The notes: generated by a model not told the origin, from the letters alone. A DNA stretch of 64,000 nucleotides from Bacteroides caecimuris (GCF_001688725.2 NZ_CP015401.2:868001-932000), one strand, 5' to 3'; counted from the stretch's first letter, positions 35,035-43,703 are shown. A program made the numbers and translations.

Positions 35035-35907
35035 ATGTATACCAATAAAGTAAAGAAAATAGCAGCCGTTCATGACCTTTCGGGGATGGGGCGCGTGTCT
35101 CTGACTGTTGTCATTCCTATTCTTTCGTCTATGGGTTTTCAGGTTTGTCCGCTGCCTACAGCCGTCTTGTCCAATCATACGCAATATCCCGATTTCTCCT
35201 TCCTCGACCTGACGGACGAAATGCCCAAGATTATTGCCCAATGGAAGAAACAAGGGGTAGAGTTCGATGCTATCTATACTGGATACTTGGGTTCTCCGAG
35301 ACAAGTTCAGATTGTTTCTGAGTTTATCAGAGACTTTCGCCGGGCGGATAGTCTGATAGTTGCCGATCCGGTGTTGGGAGACAACGGACGTTTGTACGCC
35401 AACTTTGACGGAGGGATGATAAAGGAGATGCGTCATCTGATTACCAAAGCAGATGTGATTACCCCCAATCTGACGGAACTGTTTTATTTATTGGACAAAC
35501 CCTATAAAGTGGATAACACGGATGAGGAATTGAAAGAATATCTCCGTCTTTTATCCGATAAAGGTCCGCAAGTCGTTATCATTACCAGTGTTCCTGTACA
35601 TGATGAGCCTCATAAAACGTCTGTCTATGCTTATAACCGTCAGGGAAACCGCTATTGGAAAGTGACTTGTCCTTATCTGCCTGCGCATTATCCCGGCACG
35701 GGCGATACTTTCACCAGTGTCATCACCGGTTCTTTGATGCAGGGAGACAGTCTGCCGATGGCATTGGACCGTGCCACACAGTTTATCCTGCAAGGTATTC
35801 GTGCCACTTTCGGATATGAATATGATAACCGCGAGGGTATCCTGCTGGAGAAAGTGCTTCATAATTTGGATATGCCGATACAGATGGCTAGTTACGAACT
35901 GATTTAA
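35035..35907 (+). CDS. Pyridoxamine/pyridoxal kinase family protein
   Basis: 290-aa ribokinase-superfamily vitamin B6 kinase making pyridoxal/pyridoxamine 5'-phosphate. Typical segments: AAVHDLSGMGRVSLTVVIPIL at the N-terminus, LIVADPVLGDNG, ADVITPNLTELF, and the anion-hole motif YPGTGDTFTSVI with the catalytic Asp. Bacteroidales annotate this as pyridoxamine kinase. An own transcription unit is likely. Confidence 0.85.
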   Translation: MYTNKVKKIAAVHDLSGMGRVSLTVVIPILSSMGFQVCPLPTAVLSNHTQYPDFSFLDLTDEMPKIIAQWKKQGVEFDAIYTGYLGSPRQVQIVSEFIRDFRRADSLIVADPVLGDNGRLYANFDGGMIKEMRHLITKADVITPNLTELFYLLDKPYKVDNTDEELKEYLRLLSDKGPQVVIITSVPVHDEPHKTSVYAYNRQGNRYWKVTCPYLPAHYPGTGDTFTSVITGSLMQGDSLPMALDRATQFILQGIRATFGYEYDNREGILLEKVLHNLDMPIQMASYELI

Positions 35908-35980
35908 GATAGGCTTTGTGTTGTTATTACTATGCCGATAGGTTGGCACAAATGTGACTTCTTATTGGTATTTATTAAGT

Positions 35981-37261
35981 TCAGAATCGTACTGTTACTC
36001 TTGCCGGTAGTTTCCCACTTGTCCACTTAGGTCCTTCTTTAACAAGCCGGATGGCTTCTTTATCAGCGAATTCACATATTCCATGAATAACAGTGATATC
36101 TTGCGGCTTTCCTTCTTCATCAACAAAGAAAGAAAGGACTACCTCCCCTTTAATATCTTTACACTTTTCATCCGTCGGATGAACGAGATTCTCTTTCAGG
36201 TATTTCTGATAGCTACGTTTACCGATGACAGGTTGCGGAGTAATCTCTTTCTTTGCCTGTTCCTTAACCGTCACAACATTTCCGGCAGTGGTTGACTTCT
36301 TATTTTCCTTAGTTCCGTATCCTACTACCACCACTTCATTGAGTGCCTGTTTATTTTCGTTCATGGCAATGAGTATCGTCCGACTGGTATCTATCCGGAT
36401 TTCTACCGGATCATATCCGATATACTCCGCTGTTAATCGTTTCTTATCATCCTTTTTGACTAACGAAAATTCTCCATTTATATTTGTGATGGTTCCGGTA
36501 TTCGTTCCTTTATATGCCACACTGGCTCCGATAAGCGGTTCTCCTTTTTCGTCGGTCACTCTCCCTTTAATCATGTTATTTGGAGGAAGGACAGCCGCTA
36601 CCTTAGCCAATTTCATTTTCTTATCAGATTCAGATTCGAAAGTATCCATCGTTGCTACTACTTCTTGCAATGCAGCAGTCTCTTCCGAGATTTCCTCCAT
36701 CACTGGCACAGTTGCCGCAGGTGTACCTTGTTGTGGTTGGGAAGTCACTTGGATTTTGGCAATCGTATCTTTCTTATCCGCTTGTCTCGCAGTAATTTCG
36801 GAAACAGGCGTGGAATCTTCGGAAACAGGTGTGGAATCCGTTTTTACCTTTGCAGTAGCCAATGTGATTTCCTTTTGTGGAGTTGCCGGAACTGTTGGAG
36901 TTGCAGAAATGGCCGGAGTGGGCGGAACTGCGGGTTCAGCCAACTTGGAGGAAACACTCTCTTTGGCAATGAACACTTCGTCCGTCATACTCTTTTTCAG
37001 GAACAGGAAATAACTGCTGATACCGAATCCGATAGCCAGACAGGCAGCGATGCTCCAGATAATAGCGCGGGTGTTCTTTTTCTTTGTCGAATAAGTAGAA
37101 ACCTGCATTCGCAGTTTCTTGATCCGTTGTTCGTGATTTCCCTCCACTTGGCTGTAACCATCCATCGCATCTGCCAGAAAAGGATCCTGCATCGACTCTC
37201 GTTCCAGTCGGTGTGCCTCTTTTCCTTTACGGAGTCCTTGTATGTAGTCCAATAGTTTCAT
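35981..37261 (-). CDS. Anti-sigma factor with periplasmic CNA-like and TonB-type C-terminal domains
   Basis: 426 aa from the ATG at 37261, whose A overlaps the sigma factor stop by 4 bp (ATGA). The cytoplasmic N-terminus (MKLLDYIQGLRKGKEAHRLE) is anti-sigma-like, followed by a single transmembrane helix near residues 60-80 (AIIWSIAACLAIGFGISSYF). A Pro/Thr/Ala-rich periplasmic linker leads to a SusC-type CarboxypepD domain (IKGRVTDEKGEPLIGASVAY, ending VVVVGYGTKE). The last 80 residues have TonB C-terminal features (YQKYLKENLVHPTD, GEVVLSFFVDEEGKPQDITV). The combination suggests that TonB-like contacts or outer-membrane receptors signal through it to the sigma factor. Confidence 0.82.
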   Translation of the reverse strand: MKLLDYIQGLRKGKEAHRLERESMQDPFLADAMDGYSQVEGNHEQRIKKLRMQVSTYSTKKKNTRAIIWSIAACLAIGFGISSYFLFLKKSMTDEVFIAKESVSSKLAEPAVPPTPAISATPTVPATPQKEITLATAKVKTDSTPVSEDSTPVSEITARQADKKDTIAKIQVTSQPQQGTPAATVPVMEEISEETAALQEVVATMDTFESESDKKMKLAKVAAVLPPNNMIKGRVTDEKGEPLIGASVAYKGTNTGTITNINGEFSLVKKDDKKRLTAEYIGYDPVEIRIDTSRTILIAMNENKQALNEVVVVGYGTKENKKSTTAGNVVTVKEQAKKEITPQPVIGKRSYQKYLKENLVHPTDEKCKDIKGEVVLSFFVDEEGKPQDITVIHGICEFADKEAIRLVKEGPKWTSGKLPARVTVRF

Positions 37262-37830
37262 AGGGCTTGTTTCTTGATACAAATTTTTAAATTTCGCTTT
37301 CCGTTCTGGATATAGCTTTTCACATTGTTCAGCGTAAATCCGGTCTGCTCGGCAATGTCTGCATAGGACATCTCTTCCAGGAAGAAACGCGTAATGCTGA
37401 GCCGTTGTTCTTCGGGCAACTTTTCTAGGCAGTGATGCAATGCCTTCAGTTGTTCCTCCGTACTTTCCTCTTCACTTAATAGATGCAGAAATTCGTCAGA
37501 TTCCATAATATTGACTGTATAATCTAACGGAATTTCTTTATTTTCTTTCCGTAAAAGTTGCAGGCAATGATTCTTCGCCACCCGGTAGAGCCATGGCTTG
37601 AAAACTTTTATCTCATAATTTCCCAGTTTGGGCAATAAATCTTCAAACAACTGCATGACTGCTTCCTGTGCCCGGTCTTCATCATGCAAGTATTTCAGGC
37701 AAAGTCCGTACAGTAACGGGATATATCGGTTATATAGTTCACCGAAATATTCCGTATCACCGGACTTCGTATAGTGTATCAGTAATTCTTCGTCCGATAG
37801 TTTCGATATGTTTCTTTTGAAAAATAACAT
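37258..37830 (-). CDS. ECF sigma-70 factor
   Basis: 190 aa. Region 2: LLIHYTKSGDTEYFGELYNRYIPLLYGLCLKY with AQEAVMQLFEDLL. Region 4: LPEEQRLSITRFFLEEMSYADIAEQTGFTLNNVKSYIQNGKRNLK. Alternative sigma factors of this size pair with membrane anti-sigma factors, and the partner gene overlaps its stop. TATCTTTG lies 12 bp before the ATG, so basal transcription comes from the housekeeping promoter type. Confidence 0.93.
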   Translation of the reverse strand: MLFFKRNISKLSDEELLIHYTKSGDTEYFGELYNRYIPLLYGLCLKYLHDEDRAQEAVMQLFEDLLPKLGNYEIKVFKPWLYRVAKNHCLQLLRKENKEIPLDYTVNIMESDEFLHLLSEEESTEEQLKALHHCLEKLPEEQRLSITRFFLEEMSYADIAEQTGFTLNNVKSYIQNGKRNLKICIKKQAL

Positions 37831-37841
37831 CTATTTGTTGC

Positions 37842-37849
37842 CAAAGATA
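37842..37849 (-). promoter_or_regulatory. -7 box TATCTTTG for the sigma/anti-sigma operon
   Basis: Exact TAnnTTTG on the minus strand, very short predicted leader. The divergent gap up to 37980 has no exact box for the rightward VWA gene, which would fit use of the ECF sigma factor there. Confidence 0.6.
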
Positions 37850-37980
37850 GGGATTGAAGGGAGAAATAACAACAATGGGAAGAAAAATAAAAAAAGTTTG
37901 AGTGGTTTATGGAATCTTTATGAAATCTGCATCTCTATAGTAAAAGCGAACTAATTGTCATATTTTTAAATAAGGAAGTT

Positions 37981-39831
37981 ATGAAAACAAATCAATTCAG
38001 AGCGGTGATGCTCGTACTGCTGATGGCAGTTGTTTCTTTAGGTACAGTGAGTGCGCAAGCAATTACCGTGACGGGTACTGTGACGGATGCAAAGGATGGA
38101 ACTCCGCTTGTTGGCTGTTCGGTACAGATAAAGGGTACTACGAAGGGTACAGTAACGAATATGAATGGCCGGTACACGATACAGGCTAAGAAAGGGGAAA
38201 CGTTGCTGTTTCAGTATATCGGGTATAAGCAAGAGAGAAGGGTGGTAAAATCGGCCACGCTGGATGTGAAGATGAAAGCTGACGAACTGGTATTGGAAGA
38301 ATGTGTGGTGGTAGGATACGGCCATGAGACAAGAGCTGCAAAAGTAATGTCTACTGCTTACAGGGCAGTATGTCCGACTTCGGGAATCATGTATGATGCT
38401 GCAAATGCGGAAGAATACGGGCAGATTCAGGAGAACGGCTTCAAGAATGTATCGGATGCCGCACTTTCAACTTTCTCCATTGATGTGGATGCCGCTTCTT
38501 ACAGTAGTATGCGCCGTTTTATCAATAAAGGCGAACTGCCGCCTGCTGACGCCGTCCGCACGGAAGAACTTGTGAATTACTTCTCATACGATTATCCGAA
38601 ACCGACAGGCAGTGACCCTGTGAAGATTACCATGGAATCCGGAGAATGTCCTTGGAACTCTGCTCACCGTCTTGTTCGTATCGGGTTGAAGGCAAAAGAA
38701 ATTCCTACGGATAATCTGCCTGCATCCAATTTAGTTTTTCTAATTGATGTCTCCGGTTCTATGTGGGGAGCCAATCGCTTGGAATTGGTGAAGTCATCTC
38801 TCAAATTACTGGTCAATAACTTACGTGATAAAGATAAAGTAGCTATCGTGACTTATGCAGGCAGTGCAGGCGTGAAACTGGAAGCAACTCCGGGTAGCGA
38901 CAAACAGAAGATTCGTGAAGCGATAGACGAACTGACGGCAGGCGGATCTACCGCAGGTGGAGCTGGTATCTTGTTGGCATACAAAATAGCGAAGAAGAAT
39001 TTTATCCCTAATGGCAATAACCGTATTATTCTCTGCTCCGACGGCGATTTTAATGTAGGCGTTTCTTCGGCGGAAGGACTGGAACAACTAATAGAGAAAG
39101 AACGGAAGAATGGAGTATTTCTTACCGTATTGGGTTATGGAATGGGAAATTATAAGGATAAAAAGATGCAGGTTTTGGCAGAAAAGGGAAATGGAAACTA
39201 TGCTTATATAGATAATCTACAGGAAGCTAACCGCGTCTTGGTCGGTGAATTTGGTGCTACTCTCCATACGGTTGCGAAAGATGTAAAATTGCAGGTGGAG
39301 TTTAATCCTTCACAAGTACAGGCATACCGTTTGATTGGTTATGAAAGTCGTCTGCTGAAAAATGAAGATTTCAATAACGATGCCAAAGATGCCGGAGACA
39401 TGGGGGCAGGACATACAGTGACCGCTTTCTATGAAGTAATTCCTACAGGCGTGAAGAATGACTATGTAGGCAAGGTAGATGATTTGAAATATCAGAAGAA
39501 AGAAAAAGTGAGCGTGAAACCGACAGGTTCCAATGAACTCCTGACTGTGAAACTGCGTTATAAAGCCCCGGATAAAGATGTTAGCAAGAAAATGGAACTT
39601 CCTTTCGTTGATAATAAAGGAAATAATGTATCTTCCGATTTCCACTTTGCTTCTGCAGTGGCTATGTTCGGACAGTTGCTTCGGGAGTCTGACTTCAAAG
39701 GAAATGCCAGTTACGATAAAGTGATTGATTTGGCCAAACAGGGACTGAACAACGATGGTAAAGGATATAGAAGAGAATTCATTCGTTTGGTTGAGGCTGC
39801 TAAAGGATTGGACAGAACAAATAAGAATTAG
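37981..39831 (+). CDS. Secreted VWA-domain protein with SusC-type N-terminal CarboxypepD domain
   Basis: 616 aa, signal peptide ending GTVSAQ. Residues 25-115 are a CarboxypepD/CNA-like domain (VTGTVTDAKDGTPLVGCSVQ, ending VVVGYG). Next comes a YfbK-type N-terminal region (FSIDVDAASYSSMRRFINKGELPPADAVRTEELVNYF, read in parts). The von Willebrand A domain has an intact MIDAS start at Asp256 (DVSGSMWG) and ILCSDGDFNVGV. The C-terminus is YfbK-like. The N-terminal domain closely mirrors that of the divergent anti-sigma protein, making this a likely regulatory target or partner. Confidence 0.85.
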   Translation: MKTNQFRAVMLVLLMAVVSLGTVSAQAITVTGTVTDAKDGTPLVGCSVQIKGTTKGTVTNMNGRYTIQAKKGETLLFQYIGYKQERRVVKSATLDVKMKADELVLEECVVVGYGHETRAAKVMSTAYRAVCPTSGIMYDAANAEEYGQIQENGFKNVSDAALSTFSIDVDAASYSSMRRFINKGELPPADAVRTEELVNYFSYDYPKPTGSDPVKITMESGECPWNSAHRLVRIGLKAKEIPTDNLPASNLVFLIDVSGSMWGANRLELVKSSLKLLVNNLRDKDKVAIVTYAGSAGVKLEATPGSDKQKIREAIDELTAGGSTAGGAGILLAYKIAKKNFIPNGNNRIILCSDGDFNVGVSSAEGLEQLIEKERKNGVFLTVLGYGMGNYKDKKMQVLAEKGNGNYAYIDNLQEANRVLVGEFGATLHTVAKDVKLQVEFNPSQVQAYRLIGYESRLLKNEDFNNDAKDAGDMGAGHTVTAFYEVIPTGVKNDYVGKVDDLKYQKKEKVSVKPTGSNELLTVKLRYKAPDKDVSKKMELPFVDNKGNNVSSDFHFASAVAMFGQLLRESDFKGNASYDKVIDLAKQGLNNDGKGYRREFIRLVEAAKGLDRTNKN

Positions 39832-40130
39832 GAAATCAGATAAGAGTCTTTGGAAATGTACATTATATGGAGCAGTCTGAAAAAAACTGTGGGTAAGTTA
39901 TGTTAATATGCGAAAGTGAACTTCTTTGTGGTTAGATTTAAAAAAACAACAATCCAGTGAATTCTAATCGCTCCCTCTACGTAAGATATACCATTCTTTA
40001 TTTTTAGATTATGCAAACTAACAGTGTAGATTTAACATACCCACAGGGTTTTCGGACTGACCCAATATTCCTTATTGTATCCGACAAAGATAATTGATTT
40101 CGTCCGACATTTGTCCGACCCTTAAACGAG
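39832..40130. other. Gene-free stretch with repeat remnants next to tRNA-Trp
   Basis: About 300 bp without a credible gene. It contains CTGTGGGTA (39887-39895) facing an inverted copy in 40027-40048, a block shared in inverse orientation with 30445-30466, and three TCCGAC repeats at about 40080-40120. Looks like remnants of small mobile or repeat elements. Confidence 0.5.
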
Positions 40131-40163
40131 AAATAGCCATAAACTTATCGTTTACAGCTATTT
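40131..40163 (-). terminator. Hairpin downstream of tRNA-Trp
   Basis: AAATAGC...TAAAC pairs with GTTTA...GCTATTT over 14 positions with a TTATC loop, starting 7 bp beyond the tRNA 3' end. Fits a terminator, although the T-tract is poor. Confidence 0.55.
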
Positions 40164-40170
40164 GACTCAG

Positions 40171-40243
40171 CACGGGAGGAGAGGCTCGAACTCCCGACAC
40201 CCGGTTTTGGAGACCGGTGCTCTACCAACTGAGCTACTCCCGT
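40171..40243 (-). tRNA. trnW: tRNA-Trp (anticodon CCA)
   Basis: 73-nt cloverleaf on the minus strand: acceptor ACGGGAG/CTCCCGT, D-stem GCTC/GAGC with AGTTGGTA loop, anticodon stem CCGGT/ACCGG around loop CTCCAAA (anticodon CCA), T-arm GGGAG-TTCGAGC-CTCTC, discriminator G. CCA is not encoded. Confidence 0.95.
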
Positions 40244-40308
40244 GTTTGCGGCTGCAAAGGTAGTAGAAACTTCTGAATCTCCAAACATTTGGGTAAATAA
40301 GTTTTGAA

Positions 40309-40662
40309 TTATTTTAATTTTTCCCACTCATCGGGCTTGAAACCGACCAAAACGAAGCTGTCTGTCACTACCAATGGGCGTTTCACCAATTTACCATTCG
40401 TTGCTAATAATGCTATCTGTTCTTCCTCACTCATAGCAGGCAGCTTCTCGCTTAGTTTCAGCTCTTTATATACTAATCCGCTCGTGTTGAAGAATTTCTT
40501 TATAGGCAGACCGCTGCGTGGAATCCATGCTTTTAATTCTTCAACCGTAGGATTTTCTTCTACAATTAATCGGTTGGTAAACTCAATGCTATTTTCTGTT
40601 AACCATTTCTTGGCTTTCTGGCATGTGCTACATGCCGGGTACTGCAAAAATAATGTTGCCAT
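40309..40662 (-). CDS. ArsC/Spx-family thioredoxin-fold protein
   Basis: 117 aa. Cys11-Ser-Thr-Cys14 near the N-terminus (LQYPACSTCQKAKKWL) and the C-terminal KRPLVVTDSFVLVGFKPDEW are typical of the ArsC/Spx/YffB family. These include arsenate reductase and the RNA polymerase regulator Spx; the CxxC form is closer to Spx/YffB. It lies between tRNA-Trp and the uracil-DNA glycosylase-like gene, 68 bp after the latter on the same strand, so the two may be co-transcribed. Confidence 0.85.
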   Translation of the reverse strand: MATLFLQYPACSTCQKAKKWLTENSIEFTNRLIVEENPTVEELKAWIPRSGLPIKKFFNTSGLVYKELKLSEKLPAMSEEEQIALLATNGKLVKRPLVVTDSFVLVGFKPDEWEKLK

Positions 40663-40730
40663 ATTCGTTTATAATTTAATTCATGCTATTTATTACCTAA
40701 CACTTGATACTAAATACCTAATACTTAACC

Positions 40731-41321
40731 TCACCTCAATATCTGCAAATCTTGAAACATAATCCGGTAAGCAGCTGCTTTCTTATCCAACGCCAATGGA
40801 TATGCTCTTGATGATGATGGCATCCGGTAAAGCCGCATGGCACGTCCTTCAAAAACGAATTCGGAGTAATCGCCTACTTTCGGCTCTTCTATTTCGAATT
40901 GCTGTCGGAGAGTGTCCGTTGCTTTTTGTCCTGTAGTGACGATGACTTTACATTCGGGAAGTTGTTGCAGCAATGTTGCTACATCGGTAGCTTCCACTAC
41001 TTCGAGAAACTTATCCGATGCATTATCTTGCAACCGGCGGATGGATGAAGCGGTATCAAACAGGGCAATTCTCTTTTCGTTCAAAAAGTCTATGATTTGC
41101 TCACGGCAAAACGATTTTAGTGTTGAATTCAGAAAGTGATTCTTATCATTAAAGAATAAGATTCCATATATACGCCACATGTCATTGTTTAGGTTTGGAT
41201 AATAAAAGTCCATAGACCATCTTTTTTTCTGTGGCGGGAAACTGCCTAGCATAAGCAATTTTGATTTCGCAGGAAGAAATGGTTCTAGCGGATGTGTTTC
41301 GATTTCCATGTTATCGTTCAT
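40731..41321 (-). CDS. Uracil-DNA glycosylase superfamily protein (MUG/TDG-like)
   Basis: 196 aa from the ATG at 41321. LLMLGSFPPQKKRW is the water-activating/uracil-binding motif of the MUG/TDG-type branch, and the second conserved loop is RMPSSSRAYPL. It probably excises uracil or mismatched bases. The TTG-initiated extension to 41336 overlaps the promoter's -7 box and was rejected. Confidence 0.8.
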   Translation of the reverse strand: MNDNMEIETHPLEPFLPAKSKLLMLGSFPPQKKRWSMDFYYPNLNNDMWRIYGILFFNDKNHFLNSTLKSFCREQIIDFLNEKRIALFDTASSIRRLQDNASDKFLEVVEATDVATLLQQLPECKVIVTTGQKATDTLRQQFEIEEPKVGDYSEFVFEGRAMRLYRMPSSSRAYPLALDKKAAAYRIMFQDLQILR

Positions 41322-41333
41322 TTTAATTTCGTA

Positions 41334-41365
41334 CAAAAATAGTGATAATGTTTATTTCCTTCAAA
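41334..41365 (-). promoter_or_regulatory. Promoter of the UDG-like gene: TTTG-N20-TATTTTTG
   Basis: On the minus strand TTTG (41362-41365) and TATTTTTG (41334-41341) with a 20-bp spacer, both exact. It predicts a leader of about 10 nt. Confidence 0.75.
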
Positions 41366-41521
41366 ATCAATGAGAAAAAATGCTAGCTCCGGAAGCAATT
41401 CGAAGTATCTTTTCTTCAGGGATCACCACCGGAGGCCTAACTGCAATTATTGCAAATATAGTAATACGTGTAAAAGAATGATGAATAAGTATTAGGTATT
41501 ATAATTTAAAAAAATCCGCAA

Positions 41522-41562
41522 ATATTCTCAACTATACTTATCCCTATGAGAATATACCTTTG
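41522..41562 (+). promoter_or_regulatory. Palindrome overlapping an orphan rightward promoter box
   Basis: ATATTCTCA (41522-41530) is the exact inverse of TGAGAATAT (41547-41555), and TACCTTTG follows at 41555-41562. No supported gene begins downstream. Could be an operator and promoter for a small RNA ending at the hairpin at 41714-41740. The rest of 41366-41710 shows nothing else. Confidence 0.35.
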
Positions 41563-41713
41563 TTTGAATAGGCTGAAACAGTTCATTTCCGTGCAGATAT
41601 GAATAAATTATTGTGATATAGACCGCCCTGAAGCACATTATCCAGACTTTCAAACTGTCCCCCGATTTTTTTAGACTGATCCGAAAAAAGTATATAAAGA
41701 TAACAATAACAAA

Positions 41714-41740
41714 AAAGCGGAAGTACAAAACCCCCGCTTT
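41714..41740 (-). terminator. Intrinsic terminator after the 210-aa hypothetical gene
   Basis: AAAGCGG (41714-41720) pairs with CCGCTTT (41734-41740); on the minus strand TTTTTTG follows the stem. Could also stop rightward transcripts. Confidence 0.7.
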
Positions 41741-41784
41741 CTTTATCGTATTAATCTTTATGCTTTTCTAATATTGAACGCGAC

Positions 41785-42417
41785 TTATTTTTTCGTATCC
41801 GTGTCGTCATTCTTCCGTTTCGTTTCCTTTTTAGCAAGGAGAACAATATTATACACATAATCCGTCATCCACTGTTCCGAGTACCCCAGACGCTCTTTGT
41901 ATTGGCGGACAGCCGCAGCTGTCTTGTGCACGTCATCCGCTTTCCATACCATTTTGGTGCAAACATCATGTACTGTCTTCTGCGTCATGCCATACAAAGC
42001 CTTTTTAAAGATCGATGGCATACGAAACTTCCACTGCATCAGATTTCCCATCAACATCATCAGATCATTAGAAAATCCCTGATACATGAATAAATAAGAT
42101 TGGATATCATTTTGAGTGCGGCAGTTACGTCTCACGGAAGCGTCGATTTCTTTGAAGAAATTCTCATTCAACCCATAATCCTGCATCAGCATTTTGCGTG
42201 CGGCAGACTTTTCTGCCAATCCCAGTTTACCGTTTTGCGTAGGCACTTTAAACAAACGTTTGAAGTTAGCTACGTCCGGCAGGAATCGGATATTGGTGAT
42301 ACCAAGGTTTGTGGCGATCACTGATTGGAAATACACCCGGGTCAGTGAAATGAAATCTTCTACATTGCCGACTTTCGTTTCATCGGATTTTTTCTTGAAT
42401 AAACCAAATAAGCCCAT
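41785..42417 (-). CDS. Conserved hypothetical protein, 210 aa
   Basis: No family recognised. It opens with a short amphipathic MGLFGLFKKKSDE, continues as mainly alpha-helical sequence with FFKEIDASVRRNCRTQNDIQSYLF (read in parts) and many aromatic residues, and ends in a Lys/Asp-rich tail (KKETKRKNDDTDTKK). No signal peptide and no convincing transmembrane helix, so cytoplasmic. Preceded by a TACCTTTG box at 42505-42512. Confidence 0.7.
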   Translation of the reverse strand: MGLFGLFKKKSDETKVGNVEDFISLTRVYFQSVIATNLGITNIRFLPDVANFKRLFKVPTQNGKLGLAEKSAARKMLMQDYGLNENFFKEIDASVRRNCRTQNDIQSYLFMYQGFSNDLMMLMGNLMQWKFRMPSIFKKALYGMTQKTVHDVCTKMVWKADDVHKTAAAVRQYKERLGYSEQWMTDYVYNIVLLAKKETKRKNDDTDTKK

Positions 42418-42504
42418 TGTTATATTTACTATTTTACAATTTACTATTTACTATTTGAGTGTGTGGAAGGTATATAATATAACTACCACTTGTCAATTTC
42501 CGTG

Positions 42505-42512
42505 CAAAGGTA
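42505..42512 (-). promoter_or_regulatory. -7 box TACCTTTG for the 210-aa hypothetical gene
   Basis: Exact match, 88 bp before the ATG. The remaining gene-free sequence up to 42731 shows only a small GTTGG/CCAAC inverted repeat just upstream of the box. Confidence 0.5.
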
Positions 42513-42731
42513 CAAAAACAGTTGGTTTTCACCAACATTCCAAGTTCTTTTCGATGTTTGGCATAGACTCTTTCTTAAAACAGGACTTTGGATGCTGGCT
42601 TTCTTTTGCGCCCGGTCATCATTTAACAGGCGGATTGTATTATCCTGTAATCATGAAGCATTCATTTCCGGTGAGTGATAAAGCGGATATTATCTTCCTA
42701 TCAGGTATTAAGCATGAATTTCGGTCCGTGG

Positions 42732-43379
42732 TCATTCATCTTTGATTCGGAAGTAGAATTTATGATTTTCGAATACGGATTCCACAATATCATAACGAAC
42801 AAATTTGGCGAGGAGATGTTCGGCCGCACGGCGTGAAAGTCCGGTTTGGCGGCAGTAGCGGTTGAGTGAGAGTAAAGTGCCATGCTCCAATTGTTCGAGC
42901 AGGAGCTGTTCACGTTCGGTATAACGGATCAGTTCACCACGAGGGCTGTCACTTTGTTGCCATACGCGGAGATGTATGGGGGTTGCCAGAATATTTTCAT
43001 CCTTGATACGGAGATAGGCTAGAGGTTTTCCGGTTTCGTCTTTGGCGTAAACAGGTTTGTGGGGAGTTTCTTCGATGGTCGCTACTAACACTTGTCGTCC
43101 CTCCACTATATATGTCTGCAAGGTGTATTCCACTTCCGGCACGCAATACAGTTGTGCGGCAGCTTCAATCATATATTTTTCTTCTTCGGAGCGTACTCCT
43201 GCGATTTTTCCATTGTCTTTTACACCAATAAGTAATCTTCCTCCGTCCGTATTGGCAAAAGCCGAGAGTGTTTTGGCTATTTTGCGTGCGTCGGAAATTT
43301 CGAATTTAAAATCCTGTTGCTGATGCTCTCCTTCAGCAATCAATGCATGTATATAATCGGTATCTGTAAGCAGTTTCAT
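42732..43379 (-). CDS. AlbA_2 (Schlafen AAA_4)-domain protein
   Basis: 215 aa. QDFKFEISDARKIAKTLSAFANTDGGRLLIGVKDNGKIAGV is the AlbA_2/Schlafen-type N-terminal domain (E-x-K...AFANTDGG-x-x-x-IGVxDxG). The C-terminal part (LSLNRYCRQTGLSRRAAEHLLAKFVRYDIVE) looks like a winged helix. Such proteins are putative transcription regulators or nucleic-acid binding proteins; the physiological role is unknown. Confidence 0.82.
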   Translation of the reverse strand: MKLLTDTDYIHALIAEGEHQQQDFKFEISDARKIAKTLSAFANTDGGRLLIGVKDNGKIAGVRSEEEKYMIEAAAQLYCVPEVEYTLQTYIVEGRQVLVATIEETPHKPVYAKDETGKPLAYLRIKDENILATPIHLRVWQQSDSPRGELIRYTEREQLLLEQLEHGTLLSLNRYCRQTGLSRRAAEHLLAKFVRYDIVESVFENHKFYFRIKDE

Positions 43380-43486
43380 GGCTACAAAGGTAGGTAAAAA
43401 TGATGAAAAGCCTTTTTTTTAGATATTTTTCGAAGAATATTTCAAAAAAAAATATTGATTTTATGCTTTTATTTCGGGAAACAGTG

Positions 43487-43494
43487 TATTTTTG
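43487..43494 (+). promoter_or_regulatory. -7 box TATTTTTG for the histone-like gene
   Basis: Exact match, followed by GC, 32 bp before the ATG at 43527; an AAAGGA ribosome-binding-like sequence precedes the ATG. Confidence 0.6.
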
Positions 43495-43526
43495 CGGCAC
43501 ATTATTAACGAAAAAACAAAAGGATT

Positions 43527-43703
43527 ATGAAAGAATTGGTAGAAAAGGTAGCAGCTCTGTATGCTGACTTCTCAAAAGATGCTAACGCGCAGATCGAAAA
43601 CGGTAACAAAGCAGCAGGAACTCGTGCTCGTAAGACTTCTTTGGAAATCGAAAAAGCAATGAAAGAATTCCGTAAAGCATCTTTGGAAGCTTCTAAGAAA
43701 TAA
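43527..43703 (+). CDS. Histone H1-like protein (Hc1 family)
   Basis: 58-aa basic alpha-helical protein: begins MKELVEKVAALYADFSKDA and ends FRKASLEASKK, with a central KAAGTRARKTSLEIEKAMKE. Matches the short Hc1/histone H1-like proteins found in Bacteroides, thought to bind and compact DNA. Own promoter box and a strong terminator (43729-43767) frame it as a single-gene unit. Confidence 0.88.
   Translation: MKELVEKVAALYADFSKDANAQIENGNKAAGTRARKTSLEIEKAMKEFRKASLEASKK

Noticed and set aside
40145..40327. 60-codon minus-strand frame containing GVAQLVEHRSP
   Set aside because: It is a translation of the tRNA-Trp gene, a classic false protein.
41528..41728. 66-codon minus-strand frame MYFRFFVIVIF...
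   Set aside because: Low-complexity, no ribosome-binding site or promoter, overlaps the terminator of the neighbouring gene.
42194..42745. 183-codon rightward frame
   Set aside because: First third is antisense to the 210-aa gene and the remainder crosses gene-free DNA with no start signal or family match.
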